NCBI GenBank assembly: GCA_017591395.1
Contig: WEDG01001425.1
Location: 1-64,000 of the forward strand
Length of the DNA: 64,000 nucleotides
Source: Schistocephalus solidus
Taxonomy: Eukaryota > Platyhelminthes > Cestoda > Diphyllobothriidea > Diphyllobothriidae
Reading direction: 5' to 3'
Shown in pieces: positions 57,721 to 64,000 of this stretch. Under the pieces are notes generated by a model, which saw nothing but the letters and a program-made list of their open reading frames with translations, had not been told where the DNA came from and searched no databases. Position numbers and translations under genes: made by a program. Position 1 is the first letter of the stretch; every line of letters starts with the position of its first letter.

Positions 57721-60460
57721 TGCAAATCGATATTGGCAGTAAATGCGTTGACAATGGAGAGACAGCCAAGCTCTTTTTGGTACCAGAGAGAATTTAAACA
57801 GCTAAATTTACGCAGCCAATTCATATTTGGATTAAAGGCTAACGCACTGGTCATGCGTGGAGTCAGAACTGCAGATTTGTGAAAAAACATGTGGTGTACA
57901 GTACTGTTACCCCGGTAGGCATTTCACCTATTAGAAATTCCAAAATATCAAATGACTATAAGTTTCGCCAAATTTAAACCATATCTAGCAGATTTGAAAT
58001 TGTGCTTTCGTTCACACCTAATGCTTTGGGACTAACAAAAAGTTAGTTTTTTGATGGTTGATAAAATCCTTTTAAGCAATTATTCATTGCCTGTACTCAT
58101 TTCAGATGAAATGTTTTGCACCAGGATATTTCGCTTTAATTGTAGTAAAATGAAACGCTTGCACAACCCTTATGTTTGAATACCTATGTCTACTGAATTA
58201 TTGTCGTGCAACGTTTGATGTGTCCCTAAACTAAAATACACTAAAGTTCAAATGGTTGGACTTCTAAAGGCTAATTGAAAGCACGGTTAATATGAACCAT
58301 TTTTAAACTGGATGAACGCTCTATACAAATAATTAACCATCCAATTAATTTGGGTGATTGATAAAAGAAAACGAGTGCTTCACCCACTACCGGCAGTGGC
58401 GGAACAAATTAAACTCGACTTCTGCAACTGACTGAGTAGATTACGCGTTCATAGCACTCAGTCCCCTTATTCTGTATCCTGGTTCACAGGGATAATCGAG
58501 TGTTCTCCCATTACATGAGCTGCAATCTTTTATTTGTTATTTATATTATATTTGGAAAGAATGCCACACACGCACATCCAAACCTTTAGTTAAAATGAAT
58601 GCCGGGACCAATCCTAGTATTCTTACTCAGTAATTAGACATAAGTCATCGTCTGCGCGTTTCAGAAGCGCTTACCATCCCCACGTCGCCTAAAAAGGTTT
58701 TCGGTAACCCGAAGTCTATAGCCATGAGTTCCGCAAAAGGTCCGAATCACTTATGGGAGATTGGGGTAAGACCTCATTTAGGAACTTTAAGAAACACAAC
58801 TTTGGTCTCTGTGTGACAGTTTACATGTGCGCTGAAGTTAAACTAACAGGGTCGGGATATCCAATGTACAGGTATGACAACAAGCTTTCATTTCTCGCCT
58901 GCAACACACGGGGTCTGCCGCCCTATAACCCTTGGTTGGCAGAAAGTATGAGCAAATCACATTTGCTTATCGAACACACACCTACTCATATTCTACGACA
59001 TACCTTTAGCTACTGTGTACAGTTATAAGACCTGCTTAAACGCCAGAAAGCAGGGCGTGTACTAAAGACAGCATGTTTGAAAATGTTTCAAAAACGTGGC
59101 AAGTGCCTCAGCGTACCTGCCAAGCGACTAATAATAAAACGGGTTTGGAGTATGAGCGCAAGGTTGGAAAACAGTCTAATTGCCATGGTAATACGTCAGT
59201 GCTTTAGTTGAAAGGTCGTTTTGAAGAGGGACTTTATGTGTCAGGCTGAATCCAGATTTTGTTTGCTGTTTGGTCAAACATTTTGGTATTTTTTCCGTTT
59301 AGTTTGCGTATTCAGTGTTGGAAATTACTGTGAGAACTGTTAAAACTGAATACCGACATATAGTGATGAAAACGGTTTCCAACCTCCGGTTGAGACTGAG
59401 GGGGAGGTGTGGACTTCCAATATTCAAAATAAATAAAAAAGTGAATTTAACATTTTTTATAACGCCTACATTTAAAATTGCATTTTATACTGCATCGGTA
59501 TGCAATTGGAGAAACGTTCTTGCCTTGCTGTATTTCTGCTTAAAATTAATTGAATTAATAAAACTAACAGACCTCCATCAAAACTACAAATCTCAAGTGG
59601 AAATCCTTTCTAATGGCTTAACTATGCCGTTTTGTTGACACTGTTCCTTTGTCACCAAACTATCTGAACTATTGGTCGCAAATATGCAAATATTTTGCTA
59701 TTGGTTGGTCTAATTAGGCATTAAGTCATATCGGTTGTTTAGCACTATGTATGTACATATTTTTCTTTGTTTCTAGACTAAACGTTATTTAGTTTGCATT
59801 CACTCGTTCTTATTTGTTGTGCATAAAGCCACCACTACCTCGTTACCCCATGGATTTGAAGCGTTGATCATATAGGTTCAATCAGTAAACCAAATTTCCA
59901 GTAGTCAGCTACATTTTCGATCCATTTCTTTCTTATATCCGACCTGAACAAATGCTGAAGCAAATTAAGGCAATACTCCTTTCTTAAATGACACTCGGTA
60001 ATTACCTGCTTTGGAAACATGCGAAAGAATTAAACTGCCGAAATTTCTGAAGATTAGAACTTAAAACACAGGACAGGAATTGTGAATAAATAATGCAAGT
60101 TTGAAATGCAGTTACCAAATATATCTTCATAGTTTCTCATCTAAATTCAACGTAAAAGCAGGAAATAAAAAAACCTGTAAAAGAAAGGTAATTATCATAG
60201 AAGAAAATCTTTAAAAGGGATGTGCAAAACAGCGTTTAGCTGTAAGAAAATAAATCCAATAAATAATATAGGGAGACACCTCCTTTCAGTTTTGAGACAT
60301 AAGGTGCAGGCCAAATATACAGTTTAAACACAATCACTCAAGAAAACATTGGGACGATTTTTGATATTTTGGAACCTCTAAAAGTTGCTGTAAAACAGGC
60401 AATAATGTAATTAACTATTTTTGGGTATTTCGACATAAACGTGATGTTTTTTGTTATTGG
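57721..60460. other. Unassigned AT-rich sequence with a repeat related to 63 kb
   Basis: 59,640-59,960 resembles 63,060-63,330 in order (tgctattggttggtctaatt-like, then 'attatttagt', then a cctc/accc block, then 'gatttgaa'). This is an old dispersed repeat. The frame 58,753-59,028 (+, 91 codons) has no motif. Nothing else was recognised. Confidence 0.4.
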
Positions 60461-60960
60461 TAAATTGATTTGAGTGCCAGAAAGCCTTTTAGTAAAGATG
60501 AATACATTAAACATCTGTTTTATTGAAGAAAAATGGGTCCTATATGAGCAAACGGGGATGTGTCTGGACGCAAAAGCAATGGAGTGGGCTTTATTATATC
60601 AAAGTCAAAAACATATTGTTACATGCGTTCTGTTATCGAACAATTAAATAAAAGCAACAAATGTTAAAATGCATTGCTTTTAAAACCAAAACATCTGTTC
60701 TACGTTAATCAAAATCTGGTGAATGCAGGTATAACAAACGCATTGTTTTACGAAAGAGGGAAAATTCAGCTTTAGTCATTGCAAGTTTGTGTAATTTGTT
60801 ATCGAAAAATGTGAATATAGACTGCACCTGATAGCAGTGCTCGAGAGTGAGCCTCAAAGGCAAAACGGGACGAGCGAGTTGCGTTAGTGATTTGTGAATT
60901 TTCTTAAACAAATAAAATAGTTGTTTCATTGTCAGCCTGAACTACAGCAGTTTTTCACAC
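60461..60960. repeat. Old, rearranged relics resembling modules B and D
   Basis: About 60,510-60,780 weakly resembles module B ('tttattgaa', then 'aatcaggtaaatgcag'-like and 'attcag' landmarks). 60,845-60,890 resembles the reverse complement of the module D tail ('gcctcaaaggcaaaacggg'). Orientation is mixed. Similarity is low and the reading is uncertain. Confidence 0.3.
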
Positions 60961-63900
60961 AAATAAACAAGTAACAAATTACTTGGATATTCGTTTTGCT
61001 ATTGTTTTCGATTTTATTTACTGTTTTCTGTTCTATGGGCAGTCATATTAGAGATCGATAGTTGTCTAGTCATGAATTCATTTTCTATTTTTTTGTTTTC
61101 GATTAAAATAATTTTTCAGACAATAAATAATTATTTGTAATCACACTTTTAAGATGAACGCACATTTCTTTACAACAACATAACTTAAATGGATGAAGGG
61201 GGTGGGCTGTCTATGCTTTATGAGGGCTTTTTATAGGAACGTTATTATTTTGATATGTTAGCTCAACAATTAAATATCGCAATAAGTTTGGCGTTATGTG
61301 TTTCTGAAGCCCATTATGAAGTTAAACGTTCCGTTTTGTCGCAGAGAAATATTATTTACAGGGGATTTTAGTTTACATAACCTAATCACAAAACAGGCTT
61401 ACAATGACTGGAAGTAAGGTCTTTTAATGTTTCGGGAAGCCTAGAGATGATTCAATTAACAGAAATCGTTAGTTAATGGCATATGCTACAGGGCCGGAGG
61501 ATGTAAGAGCACTAATAACCTGGCTTACAGTCACAAACTACAGTTTCCTTGTCATTTGGCAAACTTACAAAACATGATTTTGCACCATTCGTCATACTTC
61601 GAGGACGCGTTTAAGTTATGAAGCTTGATATGGCAAAGAAGTGTGGTGTAACAAAATGATGGAGGCTAGATACTGCATTCACACTTGTTCGCACAAGTTC
61701 TGGTCCACAAGTTCATGACGCAGAGTCGCATGCACAAAGCTAGCAACGATAACGCATTTTGCAAGCAGTGTCACAGCTAGAGACCCTGTCGGACGTTATT
61801 TTTGACAAATACGGTGGACGCGGGAATGGCCATATCTTGCTTAGTAGCCGAATTTAGCCTTGGAACTCCAAAGTGAGATTTCGACGGCAAAACGGGAAGA
61901 GAGTGTCCAATAACGCCTTCGGTTGATGTCTCGCTCTACCGTTACCACTTTGTTTAAATTTTGCTTAACCACGGAATTTCTGGGGATTCTAAACCTAAGC
62001 GTTCTGGTTAAGAACAGTGAAGCAATCAGTACGAATAGATGGGATCATGGTATGCTGCACAATAGCAAAAGTAAGTAAAATTCCATTTGAAATAAATTTA
62101 AATGCTTAAGATTGTTTAAATCTGCCTATGCTTTAGGCTTAAATTAATTCAGCTAATTAGAGAGAGAGAAAAAGCTCAACTTTATTTTAAAAGTAAAATT
62201 CCAAAACGTTTAGCAAAACATGTTTTCCATTCACCTTGAATAAGATTGGAAACATAAACCACAAAACACAGGAAGATTACAAATGAATGGCCTACGAATG
62301 CATATATTGACATCATGAAGACTCGTCATTGAATGCATCTAGAAATATCTACAAAATCGGACTTCTTTCAAAGCGTTGTCAGTGTCGTGCACTTAAGACC
62401 TCATTTTGTTGTTCAAATTGGCCAACCGACATACATATAAGAGGATTTACATGCAAATGGAGAAAACAAATGAAGTGGCTTAATTTCAAAAGTCCGCCAG
62501 TTACGATTGACAATTACTGCACGCGAAAGTTTGAATACGAGTTCGCATATCAGCCCACCTGCCCTTTTATGTACGCTGGGTGAAAGGTTTAAATTTATTA
62601 CAAGACATCATCACGCATATATTTAATTTAGTGCGCATTGCCTCCGTGGGTAGCGTTGGGTTTTTTAAAATGTTCCTTCACCTTTCTTATTTAATGGCTT
62701 CCCACCATCATTTTGTGAAAATTCTAAAAAAACCAATAATATATTCTTTATTTACGGTTTTAAGCTACTGTAAAGCGAATAATTGTTTGTTTCGCATTCG
62801 GGAGGAAAATTTTAGGAGGAGAACTGTGAACTTTCGACGTCACAGGTAGATGCAGGTAACTCTGGGTTTCAAAATTCGAGTAATCAGACAGACCTGGTTT
62901 GAAAAGTTGTCTGGTTTAGCTCTGGTGTTTGCTAAGCTTCGTGTTGTCATTTTTATTATTTCTACATAAACATTAACTGGTTAACACTGCGAATACATCT
63001 AAAGAAAAGCTACAAATTACAGCTGAACTTCCTTTTCATTTAGGTAAGCTTATATTTTCGACACTGGTCATTCGCCGTCTGGCCCAGATGCAATCTTGCA
63101 TAATGTTTGCCACTGGTTGTTCGAATTAGGCTGTTAAATCAGCTGTTTTAATAATCATTCAGTCTGCAACATTCTTCTTTCAAGACCGAAAATTATTTAG
63201 TGACCATTCATGCGTTCTGATTAGTAAGGGTTAAGGTCTCTGATACCTCCCAACCCGTGATTTTGAAATAACCAGTTTTTAGCAAACAGTCACTTGGATT
63301 GAACGATTTATTCGTTATTTTGAGACAGATTGGCTCTTCATAAATGAACGCTCGAATGAGCACACTAAAACGATAACTGTACAGAACTTTTTGGAGGCAT
63401 CCGTTGGAGAGTTAGGGCAATAACTCAGACAAGACAAATAACGAAACTAGAGAACACAGTTGTCTCGATTGGACAAAGGCACATTGTCGGTGTTTCTGAC
63501 CTCTTAGACGATACGTATGAAAACACTCAGGACATTCAAGCATTTTAAGTGAAAAAGAATTCGCAAATCGGAAAAAACTGAAAAGTGCACCATTTATTCT
63601 CCAAGACCAAGGTAAATAAACGGAAGAATACAAACGTTTGCACCAAATTTAAAACAGGTTTTTTTACGAAGTATGAAATGGGATTAATTAGATGCAAATT
63701 CATTAAATCCCATTCGTTTTACGTGTGGCACAGACCAACATGCGGGAGACTCAATGTTTTTACTGGAGGAAACCATTCAACTATTTTATTTATTTTTGCG
63801 CTTATATTGAATAGAGTTATAAATGGGCAAACCTCAAAAATCTTTTTTGAAACTAGCTCATTGCTTTCTTACAACACAAAGAATTCAAGAAGGCATTATG

Positions 63901-64000
63901 GATTGCATAAATATATACCTCCGAAAAAGCTCAACCCACACTTTACACTTAAGGTTGCCTGTTGTATGCCAGGAGCCCCGAGATTCTGTTACGTGTTATT
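60961..64000. other. Unassigned AT-rich sequence
   Basis: No gene or RNA was recognised. The interval contains the partner of the 59.6-kb repeat (63,060-63,330) and a short GA run at about 62,160-62,172. Open frames (e.g. 62,329-62,583 and 62,580-62,849, +) have no domain signature. Confidence 0.45.

Overview
The window is animal nuclear DNA. It is AT-rich and repeat-dense, with no operons and no dense coding. The best-supported organism is a parasitic flatworm (cestode or trematode). The reasons are multiple FUT8-type alpha-1,6-fucosyltransferase copies, Penelope-like retroelements with a GIY-YIG domain, a CR1/Jockey-type LINE and tRNA-derived sequences. The phylum is an inference; the element families are read from translated motifs.

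Bases 1-45,000 are a mosaic of blocks that occur three or more times. Each block combines four parts: (i) a FUT8-like gene of lineage I, intronless, with copies at 3,601-4,694, 19,144-20,647 and 34,741-36,081; (ii) pieces of a more decayed second lineage, II, at 3,181-3,600, 4,695-5,340, 15,961-16,245, 18,066-18,345, 36,561-38,035 and 42,950-43,805; (iii) a downstream flank repeat, called family F here; (iv) a Penelope-like element on the minus strand, split into modules called D (5' side), E, ORF and B (3' side). Family A sits beside B in two places. The 19.1-20.6 kb copy is the only near-complete gene: a type II membrane anchor, helical stem, catalytic domain with HVRRTDK, and a C-terminal SH3-like region, all open except for one inserted base.

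Mobile elements account for most of the rest: four Penelope-like copies (6.7-8.3, 31.0-33.1, 38.0-40.6 and 41.4-41.9 kb); a 4.6-kb CR1-type LINE at 26.4-31.0 kb whose insertion point can be read from an empty-site paralogue, plus an internal fragment of the same element at 23.0-23.9 kb; a second, decayed LINE at 20.7-22.5 kb; a Gypsy pol 3' fragment at 44.3-44.8 kb; and a tRNA-derived SINE-like insertion at about 9.0-9.5 kb.

Bases 46,000-64,000 are AT-rich with no recognisable complete gene. They hold tRNA-like sequences (48.06 and 55.3 kb), a G+C-richer island (56.3-56.8 kb), one possible terminal exon (57.5-57.7 kb), and faint divergent relatives of the repeats seen earlier.

No complete, intact protein-coding gene can be claimed. 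The most interesting content is the interplay of an expanding and decaying intronless fucosyltransferase family with a modular Penelope-like element. That element carries a palindromic, hammerhead-like motif near its 5' end.
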